From contig DAOUCA010000103.1 of the NCBI GenBank assembly GCA_034432375.1, forward strand, positions 191,447-255,446: a stretch of DNA of 64,000 nt, read 5' to 3'. Shown piece by piece: positions 1 to 8,075 of this stretch. Source of the DNA: JAHBVH01 sp034432375 (GTDB lineage: Bacteria; Chloroflexota; Anaerolineae; Caldilineales; Caldilineaceae). A program made the translations under genes and the position numbers. Within the stretch, counting starts at the first letter, position 1. The number at the start of each line of letters is the position of its first letter. The notes beneath the pieces are model-generated. The model searched no databases, had not been told where the DNA came from, and worked only from the letters and a program-made list of their open reading frames with translations.

Positions 1-357
1 ATCCAGCCCATCCAGAACGAGTCGTATTCGATTGAGGAGATCGCGTCCCAGAATAACTTCATTCCCTTCTTCATCGCCGACAACCAAAATGCCAGGAAAG
101 ACAATTTCTTCAACAACGATATCAGCAGCATATAGATTGATGGAAGTTGCACCGCCCCAATGACCACGTACCCGACCGAAGCCTTCTACGGATGCTTCAA
201 TTTGGTCAAGATAGTGGATTGGTACAATAGCAGCATCTGCACCAGTATCAACGATGCCTAATACATCATCTGTAGATAGGCCAGTATCAGCAATTGCAAA
301 GCGAACTTGCAAGGTTGGTACTGGTGGATAATAAGAAGAATTATACGTTCGTTTCAT
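1..357 (-). CDS. Retropepsin-like (clan AA) aspartic protease, C-terminus cut by window edge
   Basis: Read on the minus strand from ATG at 357 the frame stays open for 119 codons to the left edge, so the end of the gene is missing. Residues 37-41 read DTGAD inside the context GIVDTGADAAIVP, the hallmark of retroviral-type single-domain aspartic proteases that work as homodimers. A later VILGRDLLN stretch matches the second conserved motif of the family (hydrophobic-LGRD-hydrophobic). The start overlaps the end of the upstream 129-residue gene by 17 bp, so the two are probably co-translated. Such small proteases are common in cyanobacteria and Chloroflexota, often beside a small partner gene; their substrates are not known to me. 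Family call is firm, role is not. Confidence 0.8.
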   Translation of the reverse strand, partial: MKRTYNSSYYPPVPTLQVRFAIADTGLSTDDVLGIVDTGADAAIVPIHYLDQIEASVEGFGRVRGHWGGATSINLYAADIVVEEIVFPGILVVGDEEGNEVILGRDLLNRIRLVLDGLD

Positions 358-730
358 AACTTGTCGATATTAACCTTGGGCGACGAATAAGCAGTTCCGG
401 TAACTCGCGTTCTGGCGTAACTTCGCGCAGAAGGATCGACATGCGCCCAAAGCGTTGGCGGATTCGTTTCCGCAAGGCTAGCAAGTCGCGGTCGTGATCT
501 ACCAGTTGACCATTGTGGATCGCGACATGCTCGCCTAAATAATCAGTAAGTAACTGCGCATGCATATGTTCGAATGCGGCAGTTTCCGCCTTCATTTTTT
601 CAAGCGCAACCTTATATAGGAACTGGCTGACCGCTTTATTGAGTAACTCCTCGGGGGAGGTGTTGCGCGCAGCAGCTACCTGTTCCAATTCCTCAATTAA
701 GGCCTTTTCCTGAAATAGTAGTGAGTTCAT
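341..730 (-). CDS. Small protein paired with the aspartic protease
   Basis: 129 residues, basic C-terminal half. Residues about 10-40 form a helix-turn-helix-like segment (ELEQVAAARNTSPEELLNKA) resembling ribbon-helix-helix or CopG-type DNA-binding heads. The second half carries the block DYLGEHVAIHNGQLVDHDRD followed by a charged LRKRIRQRFG helix. I recognise this block from small proteins next to DTGA proteases in filamentous bacteria, but no biochemical function is known to me. It overlaps the protease gene by 17 bp on the same strand. An antitoxin-like or chaperone-like partner role is only inference. The ATG at 730 is the only early start; no strong ribosome site is evident. Confidence 0.7.
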   Translation of the reverse strand: MNSLLFQEKALIEELEQVAAARNTSPEELLNKAVSQFLYKVALEKMKAETAAFEHMHAQLLTDYLGEHVAIHNGQLVDHDRDLLALRKRIRQRFGRMSILLREVTPERELPELLIRRPRLISTSYETNV

Positions 731-758
731 CGTTTCTGTTCAACTTTCGTAGATTATA

Positions 759-820
759 CTGCTCTGAATAGGAACCGGAGTTTTTACCGGGGCAAAAACT
801 CCGGTTCCTATTCAGAGCAG
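759..820. repeat. Perfect 27-bp inverted repeat (GGAACCGGAGTTTTT family)
   Basis: Arms at 759-785 and 794-820 are exact reverse complements around an 8-base loop (786-793). The core GGAACCGGAGTTT recurs as an inverted repeat at 13733-13780 (there GGGAACCGGAGTTT), so this is a dispersed family, not a one-off terminator. It lies between the 129-residue gene start and the downstream end of the archaeal-type proS, where it could end proS transcription on the minus strand. Confidence 0.8.
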
Positions 821-979
821 CGTATAAAACCGTACGACAGTGAAAAACTTCGCGTACGTAGCTAACCCACTGAAGTATGGGCATGATATAACGTGCTTGT
901 ACGGGCTTTTCAATCCATTGGCCACATGAGCGAAAAACTTTCTTCGTTGTAACGAACATATATATACGGCAAAGCTGCA

Positions 980-2416
980 TTAGTACGCCCGTCCAAAGAT
1001 CGCCTGCCGTGTCGCCTTTTTCCCCGTAAAGAAACAGACACCCTCTCCACCCGGCTGTGCCAGCGGGTAGCAACGGTGGGTCGCTTTGGTCTCCTGTTGC
1101 ACCTGTTTTTCATCGGCATCGCTGCCGGCCCACCAGGCGCGCGCAAAGCCACTTTGCACCTTCTCTTTGAACTCATCGTAGGTGGCAATCTCATGGATAT
1201 TGGCGTCACGGAATTGGGTGGCGCGGGCCAGCATCTCGGCCTGAATGGTCGTGAGCAGACCCTGCACCGTCTGCGCGATGCCCTCTTGGCTGACCGCCTG
1301 TTTGCCCTCTTTGCCGGGGATATCACGCCGGGCCAACACGGCGACATTCTGCGCCACATCGCGCGGGCCGATCTCCAAGCGCAAGGGCACGCCGCGCAAC
1401 TCCCAATCATTGAACTTGTAGCCGGCGGTCAAATTGTCGCGGTCATCGACCTTGACGCGTACACCAGCGTCGACAAGCGCAGCCTGTATGCGCGCGACCG
1501 CGGCCATCACCGTTTCTCTTTCTTCCTCTTTGCGATAGATCGGCACCACCACCAATTGATAGGGGGCGAGCCGCGGTGGGAGGATCAAGCCCTTGTCATC
1601 GCCGTGGACCATGATGATCGCGCCGATGAAGCGCGTACTTAAGCCCCATGAGGTGGTCCAAACATGTTGCTGTTCATTGGTCGGGTCGAGATAGCGAATG
1701 TCAAAGGCTTTGGCAAAATTCTGCCCCAGGTTGTGCGAGGTGCCCGATTGAAGGGCGCGACAGTCACCCATCATCGCTTCAATCGTAAAGGTACGGTCGG
1801 CCCCGGCAAAGCGCTCACCCTCGGATTTTTCGCCAGGAATCACAGGGATGGCCGCTTCGTTGACGGCAAAATCGGTGTAGACATCGAGCATCTGCTGCGT
1901 CTCAAAGGCCGCTTCCTCGGCAGTGGCGTGGGCGGTATGCCCCTCTTGCCAATAAAATTCGGTCGTACGTAGAAAGAGCTTGGTGCGCAGTTCCCAACGG
2001 ACAACACTGTTCCAGAGGTTGAGCAGAATTGGCAGATCGCGATAGCTCTGGATCCATTTGGCAAAAGCATGGCCAATTAAAGTTTCCGAAGTGGGGCGCA
2101 CCACGAGTGGTTCTTCTAACTCTTGCCCACCGCCGTGCGTGACCACCGCCAATTCTGGCGCAAAGCCTTCCACATGGCTCGCCTCGCGCTGTAAAAAGCT
2201 CTGCGGGATAAACATTGGGAAGCCCGCATTCATGTGGCCGGTCGCCTTGAAGCGACGGTCGAGCGCACCCTGAATATTCTCCCACAGCGCCCACCCATAA
2301 GGCTTGACGATCATCGTCCCGCGCGCCGGGCCATAGTCGGCCAGGTCGGCGGCGAGGACGAGGGTATTGTACCATTCGTTAAAATCTTCGTTGCGGGAAA
2401 CTAATTTGTCGGCCAT
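980..2416 (-). CDS. proS: Prolyl-tRNA synthetase, archaeal/eukaryotic type (ProS type 3)
   Basis: 478 residues, the usual length of the short ProRS class without an editing insertion. Class II aaRS landmarks are visible: motif 2 around VVRPTSETLIGHAFAKWI, a WQEGHTAH segment, motif 3 near the WGLSTRFIGAIIM region, an anticodon-binding domain (PYQLVVVPI) and the C-terminal zinc-binding-like domain that ends in Tyr, a hallmark of this type. It charges tRNA-Pro with proline in the cytoplasm. It is the last gene of a minus-strand series that also carries a second, bacterial-type ProRS (2930-4711), with a toxin-antitoxin pair between them. ATG at 2416 is preceded by an AGCGCTGGAGTAAATC leader that offers a GGAG ribosome site. 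Confidence 0.95.
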   Translation of the reverse strand: MADKLVSRNEDFNEWYNTLVLAADLADYGPARGTMIVKPYGWALWENIQGALDRRFKATGHMNAGFPMFIPQSFLQREASHVEGFAPELAVVTHGGGQELEEPLVVRPTSETLIGHAFAKWIQSYRDLPILLNLWNSVVRWELRTKLFLRTTEFYWQEGHTAHATAEEAAFETQQMLDVYTDFAVNEAAIPVIPGEKSEGERFAGADRTFTIEAMMGDCRALQSGTSHNLGQNFAKAFDIRYLDPTNEQQHVWTTSWGLSTRFIGAIIMVHGDDKGLILPPRLAPYQLVVVPIYRKEEERETVMAAVARIQAALVDAGVRVKVDDRDNLTAGYKFNDWELRGVPLRLEIGPRDVAQNVAVLARRDIPGKEGKQAVSQEGIAQTVQGLLTTIQAEMLARATQFRDANIHEIATYDEFKEKVQSGFARAWWAGSDADEKQVQQETKATHRCYPLAQPGGEGVCFFTGKKATRQAIFGRAY

Positions 2417-2434
2417 AGATTTACTCCAGCGCTG

Positions 2435-2683
2435 TTAGGGATTTGCAACCAATTCTTGTGGTTGAGGAATTCGTGCCATTTGTAGAACCAGACGTAATGC
2501 ATCATTGACCGCTTCGTCACTAGGAAATGCTTTTGCAATATCTGGATCTAAAACCGCCACATTGTGACCGAACCGTCGCTCTGGCGCATAGCGCCCTTTT
2601 GGTATGACTTGCATTTGCGAAAGATCATATTCGTCATCCAAATCATAGTTGTCAAAATCCTGTTGCGTAGAATTGTTCTTCAT
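2435..2683 (-). CDS. brnA: BrnA-like/CopG-family antitoxin
   Basis: Taken from ATG at 2683 (82 residues); a longer frame runs to 2743 but lies inside the toxin gene. The N-terminus is acidic and disordered (DNYDLDDEYDLS), followed by GRYAPERR and the C-terminal block LDPDIAKAFPSDEAVNDALR, which matches the ribbon-helix-helix end of BrnA-type antitoxins. It overlaps the BrnT gene by 32 bp, in the toxin-first order typical of brnTA. Expected job: bind BrnT, and together repress their own promoter. The 18-bp gap to the downstream proS suggests that both are on one message. Confidence 0.8.
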   Translation of the reverse strand: MKNNSTQQDFDNYDLDDEYDLSQMQVIPKGRYAPERRFGHNVAVLDPDIAKAFPSDEAVNDALRLVLQMARIPQPQELVANP

Positions 2684-2924
2684 ACTTTGTAGCCTTTCGC
2701 GCACTAATGATTCGAATACGACCATCTCGATCTGTGTGCGCAACTAATAAAATACGACGGCGACTTGACATGCCAATGGTAACATATCTATCTTCATCTT
2801 GTGAATGTTTCTCGTCCAGCACAGTGATGAGCATACTGTCATCGAACACGGTCGAAGCTTCTTCGAATTCAACGCCATGCTTGTCAAGATTTAAAATTGC
2901 TTTACCGGGATTCCACTCAAACAT
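2652..2924 (-). CDS. brnT: BrnT-family ribonuclease toxin (DUF497)
   Basis: 90 residues. The start FEWNPGKAILNLDKHGVEFEEA is the classic DUF497/BrnT opening (FEWDxxKaxxNlxKHGVsF), with VFDD, then EDRYVTIGMS and RIISARKATKYEE, which correspond to the conserved R..xG, ISAR.A...E elements of this RelE-like fold RNase. Active-site-like His and Arg residues are kept, so the protein looks intact. It begins 5 bp after the stop of the bacterial-type proS and overlaps the antitoxin gene by 32 bp. Family known to cleave mRNA when its antitoxin is lost. Confidence 0.9.
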   Translation of the reverse strand: MFEWNPGKAILNLDKHGVEFEEASTVFDDSMLITVLDEKHSQDEDRYVTIGMSSRRRILLVAHTDRDGRIRIISARKATKYEEQFYATGF

Positions 2925-2929
2925 CCAGT

Positions 2930-4711
2930 TTATGCCTTGAGTTGTTCCTCTTTTAGGGTCATCGCTATGAAGGTATACTCCGCCGCAATCAATCCCCGTA
3001 CGCCATCAACCAACCCGTCCAGCGCAATCTCACCACTTTCGCCGCTGCGCCGAAGCTTATACTCAACGATGCCATTCTTCAACCCCTTGCCACCCACCGT
3101 CAGCCGGATCGGGAGACCGAGCAGGTCGGCGTCGTTGAACTTGACGCCGGCGCGCTCATCCCGTTCATCATAGAGCACTTCGATCTTGGCGTCAATCAGC
3201 GCCTGATAGATGCTATCGGCCGCGGCGGTCACATCGGGCGTGCGCGGGGTGGCCAGGCTGACCAGGGCCACTTGATAGGGCGCAATCGAGATCGGCCATT
3301 GGATGCCATTCTCATCGTGGCAATGTTCCAGGACACAGGCCATGAGCCGCCCGCTGCCGATACCATAGGAACCCATGACAATCGGCTGTTTGTCTCCCTG
3401 CTCATCGAGATAGTAGGCCCCCATTGCTTCGCTGTATTTGGTACCAAGCTTGAAGATATTGCCGACTTCCACCCCGCGCACGGTACGCAACGCTGCCCCA
3501 CATTGTGGACAGCCATCACCATCACCCGCCGCAATAAGATCCGTAACAATATCCGCGCTGTAGTCGCGGCCATAGTTGACGTTGCGATAGTGCCAGCCCT
3601 CGCGATTGGCACCGGCAACAAGATTCGGACTCTGTGGGATCAGTTCATCAACAAGCAAAATCACCCCCTCGCGCCGAATACCAACCGGCGACCCATAACC
3701 CGGTTCGGCCCCGATGGCACGGATCTCGTCCACGGTTGCGGGACGCAGGCGACGCGCCTTGATGGCGTTGGTGAGCTTGGTCTCGTTCAACTCCATATCA
3801 CCGCGGATGACAGCAAAGACAAATTGCTCATAGAGATCGCCATTCGCCTTTTGTAACTCGGCCACCAAAAAGATCGCCTTGGCGGTGGCGGTTTCGGGAA
3901 CCTGTAACAAGTCCGCCAGCGCAGCAATTGTCATTGTATTGGGAGTCTCGACTTCTTCGCGTGGCTGTGGCTCACCCCCGACAGCAACTGTTTTTTGGAA
4001 GGTGGCGATCTGCCGGTTTGCCTTATAGCCACAACTGTCACAGAGGAGCAGTGTATCCTCGCCGATTGGCATCAGGGCCATAAACTCGTGCGCCATCGTG
4101 CCGCCCATCATGCCGGTGTCACTCTCAACGGCGACAACATCGATGCCGCAGCGGCGGAAAATATTGAAGTAGGATTGATAGATACGCGGGTAGAAAGCGT
4201 CGATACCGGCGTTGTCGCGGTCAAAGGAGTAGGCATCCTTCATCGTAAATTCGCGTACCCGGATCAACCCAGCGCGCGGGCGGGGTTCATCGCGAAATTT
4301 CGTCTGAATCTGATAGAGCACAAAAGGCAGCTGGCGATAGCTGCTGACAATCTGGCTAGCCAAATCAGCAATGACCTCCTCATGGGTCATGCCCAAACAC
4401 ATATCACGGCCATTGCGATCCTGCAACCGCGCCATGTCGTCGCCAATCTCATACCAGCGACCACTCTTCTGCCAGATCTCGGCGGGGTGAACCATCGGCA
4501 GCGTCACCTCTTGACCGTCGATCAGATTCATCTCTTCGCGGATAATTGTTTCAATCTTATGTTTGACGATCTGCCCCAACGGCAGATAATCAAAGATGCC
4601 GGCGGCGACCTGCCGCACCAATCCGGCGCGCAGGAGCAATTGATGGCTCACCGTCTCGGCATCATTGGGAACTTCGCGCAAGGTCTGAAAAAAGAGTTTA
4701 GAGATACGCAT
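2930..4711 (-). CDS. proS: Prolyl-tRNA synthetase, bacterial type with editing insertion
   Basis: 593 residues, bacterial ProRS length. The N-terminus (MRISKLFFQTLREVPNDAE), motif 1 (GLVRQVAAGIFDYLPLG), motif 2 (KFRDEPRPRAGLIRVREF) and motif 3 (MGSYGIGSGRLMACVLEH) are all clear. Between motifs 2 and 3, residues about 230-385 form the YbaK-like INS domain that hydrolyses mischarged Ala-tRNA-Pro. The C-terminal anticodon-binding domain contains RAGVKFNDADLLGLP. It is therefore complete. Odd point: the genome window also encodes an unrelated-type ProRS 500 bp downstream on the same strand, separated only by brnT/brnA. Confidence 0.96.
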   Translation of the reverse strand: MRISKLFFQTLREVPNDAETVSHQLLLRAGLVRQVAAGIFDYLPLGQIVKHKIETIIREEMNLIDGQEVTLPMVHPAEIWQKSGRWYEIGDDMARLQDRNGRDMCLGMTHEEVIADLASQIVSSYRQLPFVLYQIQTKFRDEPRPRAGLIRVREFTMKDAYSFDRDNAGIDAFYPRIYQSYFNIFRRCGIDVVAVESDTGMMGGTMAHEFMALMPIGEDTLLLCDSCGYKANRQIATFQKTVAVGGEPQPREEVETPNTMTIAALADLLQVPETATAKAIFLVAELQKANGDLYEQFVFAVIRGDMELNETKLTNAIKARRLRPATVDEIRAIGAEPGYGSPVGIRREGVILLVDELIPQSPNLVAGANREGWHYRNVNYGRDYSADIVTDLIAAGDGDGCPQCGAALRTVRGVEVGNIFKLGTKYSEAMGAYYLDEQGDKQPIVMGSYGIGSGRLMACVLEHCHDENGIQWPISIAPYQVALVSLATPRTPDVTAAADSIYQALIDAKIEVLYDERDERAGVKFNDADLLGLPIRLTVGGKGLKNGIVEYKLRRSGESGEIALDGLVDGVRGLIAAEYTFIAMTLKEEQLKA

Positions 4712-4750
4712 GACGGTAGTTCAACTTTCTCGTTGAGTAGAAAAGGGAAT

Positions 4751-4848
4751 CGATAGGTCGGTAAAACAGTAAATCGGTAAATCGGTATAAAAGACAACAG
4801 GCATCTTGTACTGATTTACCTATCTACTGAATTACCGATTTACTCTCC
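4751..4848. repeat. Degenerate GTAAATCG tandem repeat folding into a long hairpin
   Basis: Left half holds the series GGTAAAACAGTAAATCGGTAAATCGGTA-like units; the right half is its rough complement (ACTGATTTACC, ACTGAATTACCGATTTACT). The same unit recurs at 36066-36231. The right half runs into the 3' end of the thioredoxin gene, supplying its last codons. Confidence 0.7.
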
Positions 4849-5261
4849 CATTGCTCTTTCGCCAACCATGCAGCAACACGATCGCGGATGGCTTCGTATG
4901 GCTCGACGCCGACGATGCGGTCGATCGCTTCACCTTTGTAGAAGAAGAGCAGCGTTGGTAGACCCATGATGTTGTATTGTGGTGAGGTCGCCGGGTTTTC
5001 ATCGACATCCATGGCGGCAAGAGTCAATTGCCCCTCAAACTCTTGGGCCAGGAAACCAACATAGGCGGAGATAATTTCGCAGGGTTGGCACCAATCGGCC
5101 CAAAAGTCGACAACGACGAGTTGATTGGATGCCAATACCAGATCGGCAAAGGTACTGTCGGTAACATCGATGATTGCTGAAGCTGCGGTTGGCGATGGCT
5201 CTAATGGGGGCGTTAACCGTTTTGGGCCGAAGCCTACCCGGCGCAATAGATTATTCAGCAT
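4824..5261 (-). CDS. Thioredoxin-like protein (WCQPC active site)
   Basis: Start taken at ATG 5261, which overlaps the stop of the OsmC gene by 11 bp; 145 residues. The thioredoxin fold carries VVDFWADWCQPC with the redox pair Cys58 and Cys61 (Gln replaces the usual Gly), then MDVDENPATSPQYNIMGLPT, containing the cis-Pro region, and LLFFYKGEAIDRIVG. An N-terminal extension of about 28 residues (MLNNLLRRVGFGPKRL) is basic and not a clear signal peptide. The last few codons derive from the GTAAATCG repeat. Probable cytoplasmic disulfide reductase working with the neighbouring OsmC peroxidase. Confidence 0.9.
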   Translation of the reverse strand: MLNNLLRRVGFGPKRLTPPLEPSPTAASAIIDVTDSTFADLVLASNQLVVVDFWADWCQPCEIISAYVGFLAQEFEGQLTLAAMDVDENPATSPQYNIMGLPTLLFFYKGEAIDRIVGVEPYEAIRDRVAAWLAKEQWESKSVIQ

Positions 5262-5697
5262 TGTCAGTTGTTTCTGTAGACACGGCCAACGCTGATGACC
5301 GAATCTCAAAATCATGGGTGATTGTGGCAACACCGGCTAAGGTAGCATGGGCACCACAATATTTTTCGACGCTCAGCGCAATCGCCCGCGCCACTTTGTG
5401 CGGATCCAGCCCATCTCCTGTAACAATGTAGTGCATGTGAATCGTCTCCCACGGGCGGGGCAACTCGGCAGCCCGTTGGCCATCAATTTCGATGGCAAGA
5501 TCAGCAAGGGGTTGACGCTGCTTTTGTAAGATGCTGACTACATCGACCATGGAACAGCCACCCAACCCCAAGAGCAACATCTGCATGGGGCTAACCCCAG
5601 GGCCATCGCCACCGCCCGTCATCAAGGCAGCCTTGCCATTCACATCTGTACCGAGAAAGGTATTTTTTTCAATCCACTTTACACATGCTGGTGCCAC
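5251..5697 (-). CDS. OsmC/Ohr-family peroxiredoxin-like protein
   Basis: 148 residues. Typical OsmC features are GVSPMQMLLLGLGGCSMVDVVSILQKQR (first redox Cys in GGCS) and SVEKYCGAH (second Cys), flanking the beta-rich half. Members reduce organic hydroperoxides or are OsmC-like proteins of unknown substrate. It leads a minus-strand pair with the thioredoxin gene (11-bp overlap), consistent with a thiol-based antioxidant role. It diverges from the acyl-CoA ligase; the 260-bp gap between them must hold promoters for both. Confidence 0.9.
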   Translation of the reverse strand: MAPACVKWIEKNTFLGTDVNGKAALMTGGGDGPGVSPMQMLLLGLGGCSMVDVVSILQKQRQPLADLAIEIDGQRAAELPRPWETIHMHYIVTGDGLDPHKVARAIALSVEKYCGAHATLAGVATITHDFEIRSSALAVSTETTDNAE

Positions 5698-5869
5698 TGG
5701 TTATGCTCCTGTTTTGACCATAGTTGTTTTGGAGGGATATGTCAATTTACCACAAATTGATGGATTTGTGCAGTATTTGATCGCATTGGGATCTGTTTCT
5801 ATTTACAGATAGAATGGTCCCTTCCCTGGGCATATTCTTTCCACCGTTATCTCTTTACACCATAACCTG

Positions 5870-5878
5870 TGGTATAAT
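5870..5878 (+). promoter_or_regulatory. Extended -10 promoter (TGGTATAAT) for the acyl-CoA ligase
   Basis: TG-n-TATAAT at 5870-5878 with no good -35 at standard spacing (a TTTACA lies only 13 bp upstream). Start codon follows about 88 bases later. A very similar GTGGTATAAT occurs on the minus strand ahead of the NotI-like gene. Confidence 0.5.
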
Positions 5879-5965
5879 CGCCGCACATTACAATTATTCT
5901 ATGGATTGCTCCCTATGAATCTGTCCAATTCTATAGCCAATGCGCCTGCTAGGCAAGGAGGAACG

Positions 5966-7702
5966 ATGAGTGAACGGCCGTGGTTTACCCACTATGAACC
6001 CAAGGTGCCGCAGACGATTGAGATTCCCCAGATTCCGCTGCAACAGTTGCTGATCGAATCTGCTCGCACCTATCCGAATCAGATTGCCGTGCGCATGGTT
6101 CTAAAGTATCTGCCTCTAGGATTGGTGATCCAATCCAAGCTGACCTATCGCGAACTCGATGCGTTGACCGACCGCTTTGCCGCGGCATTGCAACAGTTGG
6201 GTGTTAAAAAGGGCGATCGAGTCTCTTTGATGTTACCCAATATCCCGCAACAGGTCATCGCCTACTTTGGCATCGTCAAGGCCGGGGCGACGGTCGTTAA
6301 CACCAATCCAACGTATACACCGCGCGAATTGCACCATCAATTGGCCGATAGCGGTGCGACCGTGATCGTGATGCTCAGTGGCCTCTATGAACGGTTGGCC
6401 CAAATTCGAGATAAGACGCAGATCCGGCAGGTGATCATTGCCGATGTGCCGGATACGTTGGGTTGGCCTTTTAAAGGGCTGGTGGCGAAACAGGTGCGGG
6501 CAAGCGGGTTGATGAAAGCACTTCCGTCAGCAGCAGATCTTCATGCATTTTATGCACTACTGAACGGGGCACCGGCACACCCCCAACCCGTACAGATCGA
6601 CCCCGATGATGTCGTGCTCTTTCAATATTCCGGCGGCACAACGGGGACGCCCAAAGCGGCGATGTTGACCCACTACAATTTGGTAGCCAATTGCAAACAG
6701 ATGCGTGCTTGGTTCGCCTCTGCCGAGGATGGTAAAGAGAAATTACTGGGCGCGCTCCCCTTTTTCCATGTCTATGGGATGATGGTCACCATGCTTTTTG
6801 GTGTGGCCATTGGCGGAGAAATGATCCTCATGCCGGACCCACGCAACATCGATCATGTGCTGGATATCATTCAGCACGAGAAGATCAGCCTCTATCCCGG
6901 CGTCCCTGGTATGTACATCGGTATTATTAACCACCCTAAGGTGCAAGAGTACAATTTGCGCTCGGTTAAAGCGTGCCTCAGTGCGGGGGCAGCGTTGCCG
7001 GTAGAGGTTGCCCAACGCTTCAAAGCGATCACCGGTGCCAATCTTGTGGAAGGCTACGGCATGACCGAGTTGTCACCAACTGCAATTGCCAATCCGATCA
7101 ACGGTGAAAGTCGCGCCGGCTCGATTGGTCTGCCGATACCGAACACCGATGTGCGCATTGTCAGCTTGACACCGGACGAAAATAATTACTATCGTCCGCT
7201 GGCGATTGGCGAGGAGGGAGAGATTGTCGTCAAAGGGCCGCAGGTGATGAAAGGCTACTGGAATCGGGAAGAGGAGACCGCTAACACAATTGACCCCGAA
7301 GGGTGGCTCCACACGGGGGATATTGCCAAACAGGATGAGGATGGCTATTTCTACATTGTTGACCGCAAGAAGGATCTGATTATCGCCAGTGGCTATAACA
7401 TTGTGCCACGCGAGGTCGAAGAGGTTCTCTTTATGCATCCCAAAGTACAAGAGGCGGCAGTTGCCGGTGTGCCCGATCCTCGACGTGGGGAAACGGTGAA
7501 AGCCTATATCATTCTCAAACCGGGCGAATCATCGAATACCGAAGAGATCCGCGCCTTCTGCAAGGAGAATCTTGCGCCGTATAAAGTGCCAACCCTCGTG
7601 GAGTTCCGGCAAGAGCTACCCAAATCCCAGATTGGCAAAGTGTTGCGGCGAATTCTGGTAGAAGAAGAGAAGCAGAAAAAAGTCACAGACGAACCTGCAT
7701 AA
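5966..7702 (+). CDS. fadD: Long-chain fatty acid-CoA ligase
   Basis: ATG at 5966 was chosen because AAGGAGG lies 6 bases upstream; the frame opens earlier at 5906 without a ribosome site. 578 residues, usual for the family. ANL-superfamily motifs: the phosphate-binding YSGGTTGTPKAAMLTH near residue 222, the adenine-binding GYGMTELSP, WLHTGDIAKQDEDGY, and the hinge/C-domain RKKDLIIASGYNIVPREVEE, plus the C-terminal PKSQIGKVLRR lysine. It activates fatty acids to acyl-CoA using ATP, at the inner face of the membrane. It is monocistronic, has its own promoter, and ends before a large palindromic terminator. Confidence 0.95.
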   Translation: MSERPWFTHYEPKVPQTIEIPQIPLQQLLIESARTYPNQIAVRMVLKYLPLGLVIQSKLTYRELDALTDRFAAALQQLGVKKGDRVSLMLPNIPQQVIAYFGIVKAGATVVNTNPTYTPRELHHQLADSGATVIVMLSGLYERLAQIRDKTQIRQVIIADVPDTLGWPFKGLVAKQVRASGLMKALPSAADLHAFYALLNGAPAHPQPVQIDPDDVVLFQYSGGTTGTPKAAMLTHYNLVANCKQMRAWFASAEDGKEKLLGALPFFHVYGMMVTMLFGVAIGGEMILMPDPRNIDHVLDIIQHEKISLYPGVPGMYIGIINHPKVQEYNLRSVKACLSAGAALPVEVAQRFKAITGANLVEGYGMTELSPTAIANPINGESRAGSIGLPIPNTDVRIVSLTPDENNYYRPLAIGEEGEIVVKGPQVMKGYWNREEETANTIDPEGWLHTGDIAKQDEDGYFYIVDRKKDLIIASGYNIVPREVEEVLFMHPKVQEAAVAGVPDPRRGETVKAYIILKPGESSNTEEIRAFCKENLAPYKVPTLVEFRQELPKSQIGKVLRRILVEEEKQKKVTDEPA

Positions 7703-7720
7703 CAATGCAATTGCTGGGGG

Positions 7721-7785
7721 ATCAGTAGCCTTTAATACTCTCTGGCTTCGACAAGCTCAGCCGCCGAGTGCTGAGGAATACTGAT
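7721..7785. repeat. Stem-loop with the conserved cap GGCTTCGACAAGCTCAGCC
   Basis: Core at 7744-7762, flanked by imperfect complementary arms (7721-7740 and 7766-7785). The same core caps unrelated stems at 48011-48029 and 55714-55732. Sits just after fadD and directly before its terminator. Confidence 0.75.
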
Positions 7786-7839
7786 GATTGAAAACAGAAA
7801 GCGCCGTCAGATCTGACGGCGCTTTCTGTTTTCAATCAT
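7784..7839. terminator. Perfect 56-bp palindrome, bidirectional terminator
   Basis: Bases 7784-7811 are the exact reverse complement of 7812-7839, with T-runs on both outer arms (CTTTCTGTTTTC). It lies between the convergent fadD (+) and the fabD-to-coiled-coil operon (-), so it can stop both. Confidence 0.9.
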
Positions 7840-7857
7840 TCTTTTGCAGCATAGAGT

Positions 7858-8052
7858 CTAACGTGTCTGATCAATCGCCACACGCAGGTTGTACTCCTCT
7901 GCCATTAACTGTTCCAATTGTGTCTCTAAGCGGCTGATCTGCCGCCGGGGCAGCGGTGCTTTAACCATTTCACGTTCCAGGGCACGCCGCAGCTGTTCAA
8001 TGCGGCGGCGTAGCTCCTGTTTACGGGCAATCAATGCATCACGGTCAGCCAT
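7858..8052 (-). CDS. Small coiled-coil protein at the end of the tat operon
   Basis: 64 residues, almost entirely charged helix (ELRRRIEQLRRALEREMV, then RLETQLEQLMAEEYNLRVAI) with leucine heptads, no cysteine and no signal. It follows tatC by 23 bp on the same strand and ends immediately before the palindromic terminator, which argues for a real last gene of the operon. No family recognised. A structural or scaffolding role, perhaps with the Tat proteins, is only a guess from position. Confidence 0.65.
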   Translation of the reverse strand: MADRDALIARKQELRRRIEQLRRALEREMVKAPLPRRQISRLETQLEQLMAEEYNLRVAIDQTR

Positions 8053-8075
8053 CAGTCTCTCAAAGTCAGCACCGG

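Noticed and set aside
5854..5859. TTTACA as -35 box for fadD
   Set aside because: Only 13 bp from the TATAAT; the extended -10 (TGG) explains the promoter better.
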